Shown here in pieces: positions 17,582-27,916 of a DNA stretch of 64,000 nt; position 1 is the stretch's first letter, and each line of letters begins with the position of its first letter. This DNA is from Leucobacter celer subsp. astrifaciens (GTDB lineage: Bacteria; Actinomycetota; Actinomycetes; Actinomycetales; Microbacteriaceae). The stretch is from contig NZ_JHEI01000136.1 in assembly GCF_001273835.1 (NCBI RefSeq), forward strand, positions 434,001 through 498,000, read 5' to 3'. The notes below the pieces were generated by a model. That model saw nothing but the letters and a program-made list of their open reading frames with translations, made no database searches and was not told the DNA's origin. Both the position numbers and the translations under genes were made by a program.

Positions 17582-20500
17582 ATGCCCTACCCCCAGCAGT
17601 CGACCGGAGCCAACGTCTCGGGCGAGGCGTTCGGCGTCAGCCCGTCACCGAAGTTCCCGGAGATCGAGCAGCGGGTCCTCGCCTTCTGGCGGGAGGACGA
17701 CACCTTCCGCGAGTCGATCCGCAGCCGCGAGGGCGCGGAGGAGTGGGTCTTCAACGACGGCCCGCCCTTCGCCAACGGCCTGCCCCACTACGGGCACCTG
17801 CTGACCGGCTACGCCAAGGACGTGTTCCCCCGCTACCAGACCATGCGCGGGCGCAAGGTCGAGCGACGCTTCGGGTGGGACACCCACGGGCTCCCGGCCG
17901 AGCTCGAGGCGATGAAGCAGCTCGGCATCACGGAGAAGTCCGAGATCGAGGAGATGGGCGTCGCGACCTTCAACGAGAAGGCCCGGGCATCGGTGCTGCA
18001 GTACACCCGCGAGTGGGAGGAGTACGTCACCCGCCAGGCCAGGTGGGTCGACTTCGAGAACGACTACAAGACGCTCAACCTGGGCTACATGGAGAGTGTC
18101 ATCTGGGCGTTCAAGCAGCTCTACGACCGCGGCCTCGCCTACGAGGGATCCCGGATCCTGCCGTACTGCTGGCGCGATGAGACGCCGCTCTCGAATCACG
18201 AGCTCCGCATGGACGACGACGTCTACCAGATGCGCCAGGACCCGTCGGTCACCGTCACCTTCCCGCTGACCGGATCCCGCGCGACCGAGCTCGGGCTCGA
18301 GGGCGTGAGCGCGCTCGCATGGACGACGACGCCGTGGACCCTGCCGACCAACCTCGCACTCGCCGTGGGGCCGGGGATCTCCTACGCCGTCGTCCCGGCC
18401 GGACCGGCGGGCGGTGCGGACGGAGCCGCCGCGGGGGAGCGGGGCTATCTGCTCGCGGCCGATCTCGTCGCGAACCACGCCAAGGAACTCGGGTACGATT
18501 CCACCGACGCGGCTCGCGAGGCCGTCGTGCGCACCGTGCTCGGCTCCGAGCTCGCGGGCGTGCGCTACGAGCGGCTCTTCGACTACTACTCCGACGCGGA
18601 GGCCTGGGGCACGGAGAACGCCTGGCAGATCCTCGTCGACGGCTACGTCTCGACCGCCGACGGCACCGGCATCGTGCACCAGGCGCCCGCGTACGGCGAG
18701 GACGACATGCGCATCTGCGCCGTCGCGAACATCCCCGTGATCGTGAGCGTCGACGACAGCGGTCGTTTCCTGAAGTCGGTGCCCGATGTGGCGGGCGAGC
18801 TCTGGGCGGACGCGAACCGGCCGCTCATCCGCCTGCTCAAGCAGCGGGGCCGCCTGCTGCGCGAGGCGAGCTACGAGCACTCCTACCCGCACTGCTGGCG
18901 CTGCCGCAATCCGCTCATCTACAAGGCGGTCTCGAGCTGGTTCGTGCGGGTCACCGAGATCAAGGACCGCATGCTCGAGGTCAACGAGCAGATCACCTGG
19001 GTGCCCGAGAACGTGAAGCACGGACAGTTCGGCAAGTGGCTCGAGGGCGCACGCGACTGGTCGATCAGCCGCAACCGGTACTGGGGCTCGCCCATCCCCG
19101 TCTGGAAGAGCGACGACCCCGATTACCCGCGCGTCGACGTCTACGGCTCCGTCGCGGAGCTCGAAGCCGACTTCGGCGAGCTGCCGCGCAACGAGGCCGG
19201 CGAAATCGACCTGCACCGTCCCTACATCGACGAGCTGACCCGGCCCAACCCCGACGACCCGACGGGGCGCTCCACGATGCGCCGCATCGAGGACGTCATG
19301 GACGTGTGGTTCGACTCCGGTTCGATGCCGTTCGCCCAGGTCCACTACCCGTTCGAGAACCAGGAGTGGTTCGACACGCACCAGCCCGCCGACTTCATCG
19401 TCGAGTACATCGGGCAGACGCGCGGCTGGTTCTACGTGCAGCACGTGCTGGCCACCGCGCTCTTCGACCGTCCCGCATTCACGAACGTGATCAGCCACGG
19501 CATCGTGCTCGGCAGCGACGGCAACAAGATGTCGAAGTCGCTGCGCAACTATCCCGACGTCAACGAGGTCTTCGATCGCGACGGCTCGGACGCGATGCGG
19601 TGGTTCCTCATGGCCTCGCCCGTCGTGCGCGGCGGCAACCTCATCGTCACGGAGGAGGGCATTCGCGAGGGCGTGCGGCAGTTCATCCTGCCGCTGTGGA
19701 ACAGCTGGTACTTCTTCAGCCTCTACGCCAACGCCGACGGACTCGACGCCGTGCGGCGCACCGACTCGACGGACCCGCTCGACCGGTACATCCTGGCCAA
19801 GACCGGGCAGCTGATCCGCGACGTCGAAGCGCACCTGGACGGACTCGACACGACCTCGGGGGCCGAGGCGCTGCGCGGATACGCGGAGGTGCTCACCAAC
19901 TGGTACGTGCGGCGCTCGCGCGACCGCTTCTGGGAGGGCGTCGCGGGGGGCAACGGCAAGCCCGCGGCCGAGAAGGCGCGGAACCGGCAGGCCTTCGACA
20001 CGCTGTACACCGTGCTCGAGACCGTGGCCCGCGTCGCGGCGCCTCTGGCACCGCTCGTCACGGAGGAGCTGTGGCGCGGCCTCGGCTACACGGAGGGGCG
20101 CAGCGGCGGCCGCTCGGTGCATCTCGAAGACTGGCCGGACGCCGCGGAGTTCCCCGAGGATCCCGAGCTCGTCGCCGCGATGGACGAGGTGCGGCAGATC
20201 ACCTCCCAGGCGCTCGCGCTGCGCAAGGCCCGCCGCCTGCGCGTGCGGCTCCCGCTCGCGGAGCTCACCGTCGTCACCTCGCGTCCGCAGGCGCTCGAGC
20301 CCTTCGCCGACATCCTGCGCGAGGAGCTGAACGTCAAGTCGGTGCGCCTCGTGCAGCAGACCGAGACCAGCGCGGACGAGCACGGCATCGTGCAGACGCT
20401 CGCGGTGAACGCCCGCGCTGCCGGTCCGCGGCTCGGCAAGCAGGTGCAGCAGGCCATCAAGGCCGCGAAGTCCGGCGACTGGAGCGAGGAGGACGGCGTC

Positions 20501-20986
20501 CTGGTGGCCGGCGGCATCGCGCTCGAGCCGCAGGAGTACGAGCTCACGCTGAAGGTCGGCGATGGAACCGAGGAGGGGCCCGCGCTCGCACTGATCCCGG
20601 GCGGCGGCTTCGTGCTGCTCGCGACGGACACGACCCCCGAACTCGAGGCGGAGGGCATCGCGCGCGACGCGATCCGCGCGGTGCAGGAGGCGCGCAAGAA
20701 CGCGGGTCTCGATGTGAGCGACCGGATCGTGCTCGCGCTGAACGCCGCGCCGGAGCACGCGGAAGCGCTCGAGACGCACCGCGAGCTCATCGCCGCGGAG
20801 ACGCTCGCGGTCGGCTTCGCGGCGCAGGCGCTGCCGGCCGACGAGTTCGCCGGCATGCTGCAGCAGCTGCCCGAGACGGGTCCCGGCGTCTTCATATCGA
20901 GCGCACAGGCACTCGGATCCGCCAAGGACCCGATGGTCGTCACGATCGATGCCACCGATCACTGGAACACGGAGGCCGACAAGTGA
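17582..20986 (+). CDS. ileS: Isoleucine--tRNA ligase
   Basis: This class I synthetase charges tRNA-Ile and edits valine. HIGH is seen as HYGH at residues 69-72 and KMSKS as NKMSKSLRN at about 650. The editing domain (about 200-400) contains [20 protein letters not shown] with the T-rich peptide typical of CP1 editing sites. The 1134-aa length and the C-terminal domain match the eukaryote-like IleRS branch found in Actinobacteria, some members of which resist mupirocin. ATG 17582 follows GGAGGAG. It ends in a GTGA overlap with folC. Confidence 0.97.
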   Translation: MPYPQQSTGANVSGEAFGVSPSPKFPEIEQRVLAFWREDDTFRESIRSREGAEEWVFNDGPPFANGLPHYGHLLTGYAKDVFPRYQTMRGRKVERRFGWDTHGLPAELEAMKQLGITEKSEIEEMGVATFNEKARASVLQYTREWEEYVTRQARWVDFENDYKTLNLGYMESVIWAFKQLYDRGLAYEGSRILPYCWRDETPLSNHELRMDDDVYQMRQDPSVTVTFPLTGSRATELGLEGVSALAWTTTPWTLPTNLALAVGPGISYAVVPAGPAGGADGAAAGERGYLLAADLVANHAKELGYDSTDAAREAVVRTVLGSELAGVRYERLFDYYSDAEAWGTENAWQILVDGYVSTADGTGIVHQAPAYGEDDMRICAVANIPVIVSVDDSGRFLKSVPDVAGELWADANRPLIRLLKQRGRLLREASYEHSYPHCWRCRNPLIYKAVSSWFVRVTEIKDRMLEVNEQITWVPENVKHGQFGKWLEGARDWSISRNRYWGSPIPVWKSDDPDYPRVDVYGSVAELEADFGELPRNEAGEIDLHRPYIDELTRPNPDDPTGRSTMRRIEDVMDVWFDSGSMPFAQVHYPFENQEWFDTHQPADFIVEYIGQTRGWFYVQHVLATALFDRPAFTNVISHGIVLGSDGNKMSKSLRNYPDVNEVFDRDGSDAMRWFLMASPVVRGGNLIVTEEGIREGVRQFILPLWNSWYFFSLYANADGLDAVRRTDSTDPLDRYILAKTGQLIRDVEAHLDGLDTTSGAEALRGYAEVLTNWYVRRSRDRFWEGVAGGNGKPAAEKARNRQAFDTLYTVLETVARVAAPLAPLVTEELWRGLGYTEGRSGGRSVHLEDWPDAAEFPEDPELVAAMDEVRQITSQALALRKARRLRVRLPLAELTVVTSRPQALEPFADILREELNVKSVRLVQQTETSADEHGIVQTLAVNARAAGPRLGKQVQQAIKAAKSGDWSEEDGVLVAGGIALEPQEYELTLKVGDGTEEGPALALIPGGGFVLLATDTTPELEAEGIARDAIRAVQEARKNAGLDVSDRIVLALNAAPEHAEALETHRELIAAETLAVGFAAQALPADEFAGMLQQLPETGPGVFISSAQALGSAKDPMVVTIDATDHWNTEADK

Positions 20987-22326
20987 GCACTGCAGCCGAG
21001 CGGGTCTACGCCGAACTGCTGGAGCGGGTCGGCGAGGCGAACCCGCGCCCGCGCATCGAACCCGTGCGGCGTCTCGCCGAACTCTCCGGTTCGCCGCAGC
21101 TGTCCTACCCGGTGATCCAGGTCGCAGGCACGAACGGCAAGACCTCGACGAGCCGCGCCATCGAGTCGCTCCTGCGCGCGCACGGGCTGCGCACCGGACT
21201 GTTCACCAGCCCGCACCTCGTCGACTTCACCGAGCGCTTCCAGATCGACGGCGCCCCCATCGAAGGCGACGTGCTCGCGGCGGCGTGGGACGAACTGCGG
21301 TTGCCGCTCGAGGTCGTCGACGCCGAGCTGCTGGCCTCGCAGCAGGGTCCCATCACGTTCTTCGAGGCCCTCGCCGTACTCGCGTTCACGGCGTTCGCCG
21401 ACGCACCCGTCGAGGCCGCGGTCATCGAGGTCGGCATGGGCGGGGAGTGGGACGCCACGAACATCGTGGACGCGCGGGTCGCGGTGTTCACCCCGATCGA
21501 CCTCGACCACATCGCGATCCTCGGCCCCGACATCGAGACGATCGCACGCACGAAGGCGGGCATCGTCAAGCCGGGCAGCGCGGTGGTCACCGCCGAGCAG
21601 GATCCGGCCGCGCTCGCGGAGCTCGAGGATGCCGCGGAGCGCAACGGATCGCGGTTCGTCGTGCAGGGGAGAGACTTCCGCCTGGTGGAGGACCGCCTCG
21701 CCGTCGGCGGCCGCCAGGTCGACGTGATCGGTCTGGGCGGATGGCGCTACGACCCCGCCTTCGTGCCCCTCTTCGGTCGGCATCAGGCGGAGAACACCGT
21801 GCTCGCCATCGCCGCGGTCGAGGCGTTCTTCGGCTCCGAGCGGTCCATTCCCGAGGAGGTGCTCGACGTGGGGCTCGCCCAGCTCACCTCGCCGGGGCGC
21901 CTGCAGCTCATCGGCACCGATCCGGTCGTCTACGTCGATGCGGCCCACAACCCGCACGGCGCTCAGGCGCTGGTGCGCGCCGTCACCGACTCGTTCAGCT
22001 TCGAGGAACTGGCGCTCGTCGTCGGCGTGCTCGCCGAGAAGGACGCGTTCGGGGTGCTCGAAGCCCTCGCCCCGATCGCGCACCGCGTCACGCTGACGCC
22101 TGTCGACTCGACGCGCAGCACTGACGCGGGAGAGCTGCGGGAGATCGCCGAGGAGGCGATACCCGACACTCCGATCGAGGTGGCCGAGTCGCTGCCCGAG
22201 GCCCTCGACGAGGCGCGGGCCTGGGCCGAGCGCGCCGAGGGGCGCGCCGTGCTCGTGATGGGATCGGTGCTGCTGGCGGGCGAGGCCGTCGCCCACTCCC
22301 GCGCCGAGGGATGGGGGATCGCATGA
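20983..22326 (+). CDS. folC: Folylpolyglutamate synthase / dihydrofolate synthase
   Basis: The 447-aa Mur-ligase-fold enzyme adds glutamate to dihydropteroate and/or folates. The ATP-binding loop [11 protein letters not shown] is at about residue 47, [15 protein letters not shown] follows as the family omega-loop segment, and [14 protein letters not shown] and [12 protein letters not shown] are the central-domain motifs. The C-terminal domain contains [16 protein letters not shown], the folate/glutamate ligase signature. GTG 20983 overlaps the ileS stop (GTGA) with GGAGG 7 nt upstream, so the two are coupled. Confidence 0.96.
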   Translation: MSTAAERVYAELLERVGEANPRPRIEPVRRLAELSGSPQLSYPVIQVAGTNGKTSTSRAIESLLRAHGLRTGLFTSPHLVDFTERFQIDGAPIEGDVLAAAWDELRLPLEVVDAELLASQQGPITFFEALAVLAFTAFADAPVEAAVIEVGMGGEWDATNIVDARVAVFTPIDLDHIAILGPDIETIARTKAGIVKPGSAVVTAEQDPAALAELEDAAERNGSRFVVQGRDFRLVEDRLAVGGRQVDVIGLGGWRYDPAFVPLFGRHQAENTVLAIAAVEAFFGSERSIPEEVLDVGLAQLTSPGRLQLIGTDPVVYVDAAHNPHGAQALVRAVTDSFSFEELALVVGVLAEKDAFGVLEALAPIAHRVTLTPVDSTRSTDAGELREIAEEAIPDTPIEVAESLPEALDEARAWAERAEGRAVLVMGSVLLAGEAVAHSRAEGWGIA

Positions 22327-22793
22327 CCCCGGATTCGCCCGCGCCGCAGCGCGATGACGAGCCCGAGCTGCAGCTGTCGCCGTCGGAGACGATGGCGCAC
22401 AACTCGGCGATGCGGATCTCCGGCGCCCGCCGCGGGGTGCAGTCGACCCAGAAGGCCCTCGCATCGGTGGTCCTGGGGTTCGAACTCATCATCGTCGTAC
22501 TGATCGGCCTGACGCTGTTCGGACTGAGCGTGCTCGAGCCGCGCGAACTCGGCCTCTACATCGGCGGCGGACTCGCGGTCCTGATCATCGGGGGGCTCGC
22601 CACGGTGCGCATCGGCCGTGTCGGCATCGTGATCGGGTGGATCGTCCACGCGCTCATGCTGGCCACCGCCATCCTGCTGCCGCAGGCGCTGATCGTCGGG
22701 CTGCTCTTCACCGCGCTCTGGATCTACTGCATGGTCAAGGGCGCGCAGATCGATCGGAACCGAGCGCAGTGGCTGGCCGCGCAGGGCGGCTAA
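22323..22793 (+). CDS. DUF4233-family membrane protein
   Basis: The 156-aa protein has a polar N-terminus (about 45 residues) and four predicted membrane helices (around residues 45-70, 75-95, 98-120 and 122-142). A small membrane protein of this family (DUF4233) sits between folC and ndk in many Actinobacteria, which is the main basis for the call. The function is unknown. ATG 22323 overlaps the folC stop by four bases, so it belongs to the ileS-folC transcript. Confidence 0.88.
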   Translation: MTPDSPAPQRDDEPELQLSPSETMAHNSAMRISGARRGVQSTQKALASVVLGFELIIVVLIGLTLFGLSVLEPRELGLYIGGGLAVLIIGGLATVRIGRVGIVIGWIVHALMLATAILLPQALIVGLLFTALWIYCMVKGAQIDRNRAQWLAAQGG

Positions 22794-22796
22794 GCT
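22791..22796 (+). promoter_or_regulatory. Candidate -10 hexamer for ndk
   Basis: TAAGCT overlaps the stop codon of the preceding gene and would give ndk a leader of about 50 nt. Confidence 0.35.
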
Positions 22797-22852
22797 GGGA
22801 GATCGGGGTGCCACAGCGCCCGTTGATTTTCCGTGTGACGTAAGGAGCGTGC

Positions 22853-23269
22853 ATGTCCGTAGAAGCAACCCTGATCCTGGTGAAGCCGGATGGCGTGATG
22901 CGCGGTCTGACCGGTGAGATCCTGCGCCGCATCGAGGCGAAGGGGTACCGGCTCGCCGGCATCAGGTTCGTGCACGCCGATCGCGAGCTGCTCGCCGCGC
23001 ACTACGCAGAGCACGAGGGCAAGCCCTTCTACGAGCCGCTCATCGAGTTCATGAGCTCCGGCCCGATCGTCGCCATCCGCGCCGAGGGCGAGCGCGTGAT
23101 CGAGGGGTTCCGCTCGCTCGCGGGAACGACCGATCCCACGACGGCTGCGCCCGGCACGATCCGCGGCGACCTGGGCCGGGACTGGGGGCTCAAGGTGCAG
23201 CAGAACCTCGTGCACGGCTCCGACTCGACGGAGTCGGCCGAGCGCGAGCTCGGGCTCTGGTTCGCGTAG
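22853..23269 (+). CDS. ndk: Nucleoside diphosphate kinase
   Basis: The 138-aa enzyme transfers the gamma-phosphate between nucleoside triphosphates and diphosphates through a phosphohistidine. The active-site histidine is His121 in NLVHGSDS, the classic family signature. The nucleotide-binding start LILVKPDGVMRGLTGEI is intact, as is PFYEPLIEFMSSGPIVA. Length is normal. The start is ATG 22853 with AAGGAG upstream. Confidence 0.98.
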   Translation: MSVEATLILVKPDGVMRGLTGEILRRIEAKGYRLAGIRFVHADRELLAAHYAEHEGKPFYEPLIEFMSSGPIVAIRAEGERVIEGFRSLAGTTDPTTAAPGTIRGDLGRDWGLKVQQNLVHGSDSTESAERELGLWFA

Positions 23270-23275
23270 CCCGGG

Positions 23276-24466
23276 ATGAACTCGCTGGGGGCGGCCGAGG
23301 CGCGCCGCATCGCCCTGGCGGCGCAGGGCTTCACCAACAGCCCGCGGCTCCGCAGGCGCCGTCCCTTCGACCCGGCGCTCGAGCGGCTGCACGTGCTGCA
23401 GATCGACTCGGTCAACGTGTTCGCGCGCAGCCACTACCTGCCGCTCTTCTCGCGTCACGGCGAGTACGACCCGATCGCGCTCGACCGGCACCTGTGGCAG
23501 AGCGGCGAGTACACGGAGTACTGGGCGCACGAGGCCGCGTTCGTGCCCGTGCGCGATCGCGCCCTGTTCGGATGGCGCATGGAGGAGTACCGCCGGCGCT
23601 ATGCCGCCGACGGCCGTGCCGACGCGCTCGCGGCGACGGTGCAGCGGGTGCGCGAGATGCTCGGCGACGGCGAGCCGCGACTGGTGCGCGAGCTGGAGGA
23701 CGGGCCCCGTGAGAAGCGCGGTCCCTGGTGGGACTGGAGCGACACGAAGCGGGCCGTGGAGGTGCTCTTCGCCCAGGGCGAGGTCGTGGCGGCGGGACGG
23801 GAGAACTTCCAGCGCCGCTACGCGCTCGCCGAGCACGCGCTCCCGGCTGCGGCGCTGGATCCCGTGCCTCGCGCGGCGGCGCAGCGGGTGCTCGTGGAGC
23901 AGGCCGCGCGGTCCCTGGGCGTGGGCACCCTCGCCGACCTGGCCGATTATCACCGCTTGAAGACCGCCGATGCGCGCGCCGCCGTGCGGGAGCTGGAGGA
24001 TGAGGGGGCCCTGATCCCGACACGGGTCGCCGGGTGGGTGACCAAGTCTGGGGCGCCGGAGTCGGCCTGGATGCACCGCGACAGCAGGCTGCCCTCGCGG
24101 CTCGTGCCCGATGCGCTGCTCACCCCGTTCGACCCGGTGGTCTGGTTCCGTCCCCGAGCCGAGCGCCTGTTCGACTTCCACTACCGCATCGAGATCTACA
24201 CGCCGAAGGAGCAGCGGCAGTACGGCTACTACTGCCTCCCGCTCATGGTCGGGGGCCGGCTCGCGGGGCGCATCGACCTGAAGGCGGATCGCGCCGATCG
24301 GGCGCTGCTCGTGCAGGCCGCCTGGCGGGAGGAGCGAGCGCCCGCGCGCACCGCCGAGGCCGCCGTGCAGCTGCTCGGCCGTGCGGCCGCCTGGCAGGGG
24401 CTGCAGGAGGTGCGGGTGAGCGGCGCCGGCAATCTCGCGCTGCCGGAGCGCTTCGACGCGGCCTGA
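23276..24466 (+). CDS. Winged-helix DNA-binding protein, YcaQ-like (HTH_42)
   Basis: The 396-aa product matches the YcaQ/HTH_42 family, members of which unhook DNA interstrand crosslinks and excise alkylated bases in E. coli and Streptomyces (AlkZ/AlkX types). Recognisable segments are LHVLQIDSVNVFARSHYLPLFSRHGEYD near the N-terminus and YWAHEAAFVP, with DALLTPFDPVVWFRPRAERLFDFHYRIEIYTP in the second half. The Q-x-D/Q motif used by AlkX-type glycosylases appears as LQIDSV, consistent with the AlkX/YcaQ branch. It starts 6 nt after the ndk stop, so it may be co-transcribed. Activity as a glycosylase is an inference. Confidence 0.82.
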   Translation: MNSLGAAEARRIALAAQGFTNSPRLRRRRPFDPALERLHVLQIDSVNVFARSHYLPLFSRHGEYDPIALDRHLWQSGEYTEYWAHEAAFVPVRDRALFGWRMEEYRRRYAADGRADALAATVQRVREMLGDGEPRLVRELEDGPREKRGPWWDWSDTKRAVEVLFAQGEVVAAGRENFQRRYALAEHALPAAALDPVPRAAAQRVLVEQAARSLGVGTLADLADYHRLKTADARAAVRELEDEGALIPTRVAGWVTKSGAPESAWMHRDSRLPSRLVPDALLTPFDPVVWFRPRAERLFDFHYRIEIYTPKEQRQYGYYCLPLMVGGRLAGRIDLKADRADRALLVQAAWREERAPARTAEAAVQLLGRAAAWQGLQEVRVSGAGNLALPERFDAA

Positions 24467-24496
24467 ACCTCTCGGGCTCCTCGACCCATGCCGTGA

Positions 24497-24513
24497 GGGT
24501 GCGGGTCGCACCC
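24497..24513. terminator. Possible terminator between convergent genes
   Basis: A 7-bp stem (24497-24503 with 24507-24513) with a 3-nt loop lies in the 52-bp gap between the convergent YcaQ-like and membrane protein genes. Confidence 0.4.
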
Positions 24514-24518
24514 GGGTG

Positions 24519-25202
24519 TCATCCGAGCTGCCGGCGCACCGCGTCGAGCACCGCCTCGGGATCGTCCGCCCAGAACCGCAGCAGTTCGACCTCGTGGGCC
24601 CCGTCCTTCGGCGGCAGCCCGGGCAGCCGCACCTCGGTGGGGCGCTCCAGCTCGATCTCGAGGTTGGTCTCGCCGCCCACCCAGACGGCGCAGACCCGCC
24701 TGCCCTCGTGCACGAACACGCGCCCCGGCTTCTCGGTGCTCGTCGGCTCGATGCTCTCGGCGGCCACCGTCCGTACGCGGATCGACGCGAAGTCGCTCCA
24801 CGGCACCGGGATGTCGAGCTCGAGTCCCTCGCGCACGCGGCTACCGTCCGGGCCGACCGTGTGGGGACGGCTCAGGAATGCGCAGAGCATCCCGACCATC
24901 CAGGTCAACCCCCAGATCCCGATGATCAGGACGCCGATGCGCACCGGCGTCCAGCGGTGCACGATCAGATCGAGGATCGGGATCTCGACCGCCGAGAGCA
25001 CGATGAAGATGATGACGACCGTGAGCACGGGCCGGTGGTAGCGGAATCCCAGTGCTCCGGGTGAGATCTTCGGGCGACGCACCACGACCCGCCACAGGCT
25101 CTCGTAGATGCGCAGCTCGACCCGCACGGCGCGGCTCAGGAGGCTGCGCAGACGCGCACCTCGGGACGGGGAGTTCGCGGTGACGCTGCCCGACGCGGTC
25201 AC
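24519..25202 (-). CDS. Membrane protein of unknown function
   Basis: The 227-aa protein has two hydrophobic helices (about residues 58-80, PVLTVVIIFIVLSAVEIPILDLIV, and 88-110) and a C-terminal soluble domain with strand-rich segments (GRVFVHEGRRVCAVWVGGETNLEIEL). This looks like a PH-like or DUF-type membrane-anchored domain; I cannot name it with confidence. GTG 25202 overlaps the MarR stop by four bases, so the two genes are translationally coupled and the regulator may control it. No catalytic motif is visible. Confidence 0.8.
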   Translation of the reverse strand: MTASGSVTANSPSRGARLRSLLSRAVRVELRIYESLWRVVVRRPKISPGALGFRYHRPVLTVVIIFIVLSAVEIPILDLIVHRWTPVRIGVLIIGIWGLTWMVGMLCAFLSRPHTVGPDGSRVREGLELDIPVPWSDFASIRVRTVAAESIEPTSTEKPGRVFVHEGRRVCAVWVGGETNLEIELERPTEVRLPGLPPKDGAHEVELLRFWADDPEAVLDAVRRQLG

Positions 25203-25681
25203 GGCCGCGCCTCTGCGGCGGCCGCGGTCTCCACGTCGGCGTAGTGCACGGACTCACCGCGCACGAGAGCCGTCAGCCGCCAGAACACGGCGTCGACGCC
25301 CCGCACGAAGGCATCCCGGTCGCCCTCCTCGACCGCGCCGAGCAGATCCTGCGCCAATTCGCGATGGTCCTCCTGCATCCGGGCCATCAGCCGTTCGGAG
25401 GACGGGGTCAGCGTGACGAGCACGGCGCGACGGTCATCCGGGTGCGGACGGCGCTCGACGTGCCCGGCCGTCTCCAGGCCGTCGACCAGGGCCGAGATGC
25501 TCCGGGGCGTGACCCCGAGCGCCTGCGCGAGCGTCTGCTGGGTCGAGGGACCGGTGTGCTGCAGGACCCAGAGCGCGTGGATGCGGGACTCCGTGAGGGA
25601 GGTGCCGGCGAACGCGCGGTGCATATCGCGCTGGAAGAGGGAGCTGATCGCCAGGAGGCGATCGAGGATCGTCGGTTCCAT
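25199..25681 (-). CDS. MarR family transcriptional regulator
   Basis: The 160-aa winged-helix regulator has the MarR pattern: ESRIHALWVLQHTGPSTQQTLAQALGVTPRSISALVDGLETAGHVERRPHPDDRRAVLVTLT, with the D-x-R-A wing signature. Family members usually repress their own operon and release DNA on binding small aromatic ligands or oxidation. The gene may be leaderless: TAGTGT (minus strand, 25689-25694) ends 7 nt before the ATG. An imperfect palindrome (25703-25715) overlaps the expected -35 region and is a candidate autoregulatory site. It is divergent from uvrB. Confidence 0.93.
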   Translation of the reverse strand: MEPTILDRLLAISSLFQRDMHRAFAGTSLTESRIHALWVLQHTGPSTQQTLAQALGVTPRSISALVDGLETAGHVERRPHPDDRRAVLVTLTPSSERLMARMQEDHRELAQDLLGAVEEGDRDAFVRGVDAVFWRLTALVRGESVHYADVETAAAAEARP

Positions 25682-25702
25682 AGTCGTTACACTACTACTT
25701 AG

Positions 25703-25715
25703 TTACTATATGTAA
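25703..25715. promoter_or_regulatory. Candidate MarR operator
   Basis: TTACTATATGTAA is a near-perfect palindrome in an AT-rich patch 22 bp before the MarR start and 80 bp before uvrB. Confidence 0.45.
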
Positions 25716-25781
25716 TAGATGAGGGTGCGGTCGCCGGTGCGCCGAAGGCGAACCCGCCGCACGAATGTCGGAGGCCCCGAG

Positions 25782-25787
25782 TAGTCT
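25782..25787 (+). promoter_or_regulatory. Candidate -10 hexamer for leaderless uvrB
   Basis: TAGTCT ends 7 nt before ATG 25795, placing the expected transcription start at the start codon. This supports 25795 over the ATG at 25765. Confidence 0.5.
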
Positions 25788-25794
25788 CGAACGC

Positions 25795-27885
25795 ATGGAA
25801 CCCACGCGCAGCGTCCGCCCGTTCGAAGTGGTCAGCGAGTACGAGCCGAGCGGCGATCAGCCCGCCGCGATCGAGGAGCTCGCCCAGCGGATCAACGCCG
25901 GCGAGACCGACATCGTGCTGCTCGGCGCGACCGGCACCGGCAAGTCGGCGACCACGGCCTGGCTCATCGAGCAGGTGCAGCGTCCGACCCTCATCCTGGC
26001 GCACAACAAGACCCTCGCGGCGCAGCTCGCCACCGAGTTCCGAGAGCTCATGCCGAACAACGCGGTCGAGTACTTCGTCAGCTACTACGACTACTACCAG
26101 CCCGAGGCCTACGTGCCGCAGACCGACACCTTCATCGAGAAGGACTCGTCGGTGAACGCCGAGGTCGAGCGGCTGCGGCACTCGACGACGAACGCGCTGC
26201 TCAGCCGCCGCGACGTGGTGGTCGTCTCCACCGTCTCGTGCATCTACGGCCTGGGCAAGCCCGAGGAGTACTACGAGGCGATGGTGCCGCTCATCGTGGG
26301 CGACCGGCTGGATCGCGACGTGCTGCTGCGCCGGTTCGTCGACATGCAGTACCAGCGCAACGACATCGAGTTCGTGCGCGGCAACTTCCGCGTGCGCGGC
26401 GACACCGTCGAGATCATCCCGATGTACGAGGAACTGGCGATCCGGATCGAGTTCTTCGGCGACGAGATCGAGGCCCTGTACTACCTGCACCCGGTGACGG
26501 GAGACGTGATCAAGCAGGTGGAGACGGTGTCGGTGTTCCCCGGATCCCACTACGTCGCCAGTCGTACGGTGATGAACCGCGCGATGGGCACGATCGCAGA
26601 GGAGCTCGACCGGCGCATCACCGAGCTGAAGCAGCAGAACAAGCTCGTCGAGGAGCAGCGGCTGCGCATGCGCACCACGTTCGATCTCGAGATGATGGAG
26701 CAGATCGGGTTCTGCTCGGGCATCGAGAACTACTCGCGCCACATCGACGGGCGGCAGCCGGGGGAGGCGCCGCACTGCCTGCTCGACTACTTCCCGGACG
26801 ACTTCCTCGTGGTGATCGACGAGTCGCACGTGACCGTGCCGCAGATCGGCGCGATGTACGAGGGCGATGCCTCGCGCAAGCGCACCCTGGTCGATCACGG
26901 TTTCCGGTTGCCGAGCGCGCTCGACAACCGGCCGCTCAAGTTCGGCGAGTTCAAGGAGCGGGTCGGCCAGACCGTCTACCTCTCGGCCACGCCGGGCAAG
27001 TACGAGATGGAGCTGGCCGACGGCGTCGTGGAGCAGATCATCCGTCCCACGGGCCTCGTCGACCCCGAGATCGTGGTGAAGCCGTCGCAGGGGCAGATCG
27101 ACGATCTGCTCGAGGAGGTGCGTCTGCGGGCCGAGCGCGACGAGCGGGTGCTCGTGACCACACTCACCAAGAAGATGGCCGAGCAGCTGACCACCTTCAT
27201 GGAGGAGGCAGGGATCCGGGTGCGCTATCTGCACTCCGACGTCGACACGCTGCGCCGCGTCGAACTGCTCACCGAGCTGCGTGCCGGTGTGTACGACGTG
27301 CTCGTCGGCATCAACCTGCTGCGCGAGGGCCTCGACCTGCCCGAGGTCTCGCTGGTGGCGATCCTCGACGCCGACAAAGAGGGCTTCCTGCGGTCGTCCA
27401 CCTCGCTCATCCAGACGATCGGACGCGCCGCCCGCAATGTCTCGGGTCAGGTCCACATGTACGCGGACACGATCACACGCTCCATGAGAGAGGCGATCGA
27501 CGAGACCAACCGCCGTCGTGAGATCCAGGTCGCGTACAACACCGAGCGCGGTATCGATCCGCAGCCCCTGCGCAAGAAGATCGGCGACATCACCGAGATG
27601 CTCGCGCGCGAGGCCGCCGACACGGAGGACGTGCTCTCGCGCACCGGCGCCCATGCGCAGCGCAAGGGCGGCTCACCGCAGCGCGCGAAGGGCAAGGCCG
27701 CGGCGCGCGCCGGAGCGATCGCGAGCGAGGGCGCCGCCAAGCTCGAGGAGCTCATCGCGGACCTCACCGAGCAGATGCTCGTGGCCGCCGAGGAGCTCAA
27801 GTTCGAGCTCGCGGCGCGGCTGCGCGACGAGGTGGCCGAGCTCAAGCGAGAGCTGCGCAGCATGGACGCGGCGGGCCACCTGTAG
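25795..27885 (+). CDS. uvrB: Excinuclease ABC subunit UvrB
   Basis: UvrB is the damage-verifying helicase of nucleotide excision repair, loaded by UvrA and partnered by UvrC. Walker A is GATGTGKS, and the beta-hairpin that clamps DNA is seen around [21 protein letters not shown]. The DEAD-like motif II is VVIDESHVT, motif VI is QTIGRAARN, and the C-terminal UvrB/UvrC interaction helix pair is present ([36 protein letters not shown]). Length is 696 aa from ATG 25795; family members begin near [12 protein letters not shown], which agrees. It is separated from uvrA by an accessory block of about 3.4 kb. Confidence 0.97.
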   Translation: MEPTRSVRPFEVVSEYEPSGDQPAAIEELAQRINAGETDIVLLGATGTGKSATTAWLIEQVQRPTLILAHNKTLAAQLATEFRELMPNNAVEYFVSYYDYYQPEAYVPQTDTFIEKDSSVNAEVERLRHSTTNALLSRRDVVVVSTVSCIYGLGKPEEYYEAMVPLIVGDRLDRDVLLRRFVDMQYQRNDIEFVRGNFRVRGDTVEIIPMYEELAIRIEFFGDEIEALYYLHPVTGDVIKQVETVSVFPGSHYVASRTVMNRAMGTIAEELDRRITELKQQNKLVEEQRLRMRTTFDLEMMEQIGFCSGIENYSRHIDGRQPGEAPHCLLDYFPDDFLVVIDESHVTVPQIGAMYEGDASRKRTLVDHGFRLPSALDNRPLKFGEFKERVGQTVYLSATPGKYEMELADGVVEQIIRPTGLVDPEIVVKPSQGQIDDLLEEVRLRAERDERVLVTTLTKKMAEQLTTFMEEAGIRVRYLHSDVDTLRRVELLTELRAGVYDVLVGINLLREGLDLPEVSLVAILDADKEGFLRSSTSLIQTIGRAARNVSGQVHMYADTITRSMREAIDETNRRREIQVAYNTERGIDPQPLRKKIGDITEMLAREAADTEDVLSRTGAHAQRKGGSPQRAKGKAAARAGAIASEGAAKLEELIADLTEQMLVAAEELKFELAARLRDEVAELKRELRSMDAAGHL

Positions 27886-27916
27886 GCCGAGGGCCCAGGA
27901 CCGCATCGGACGCGCC

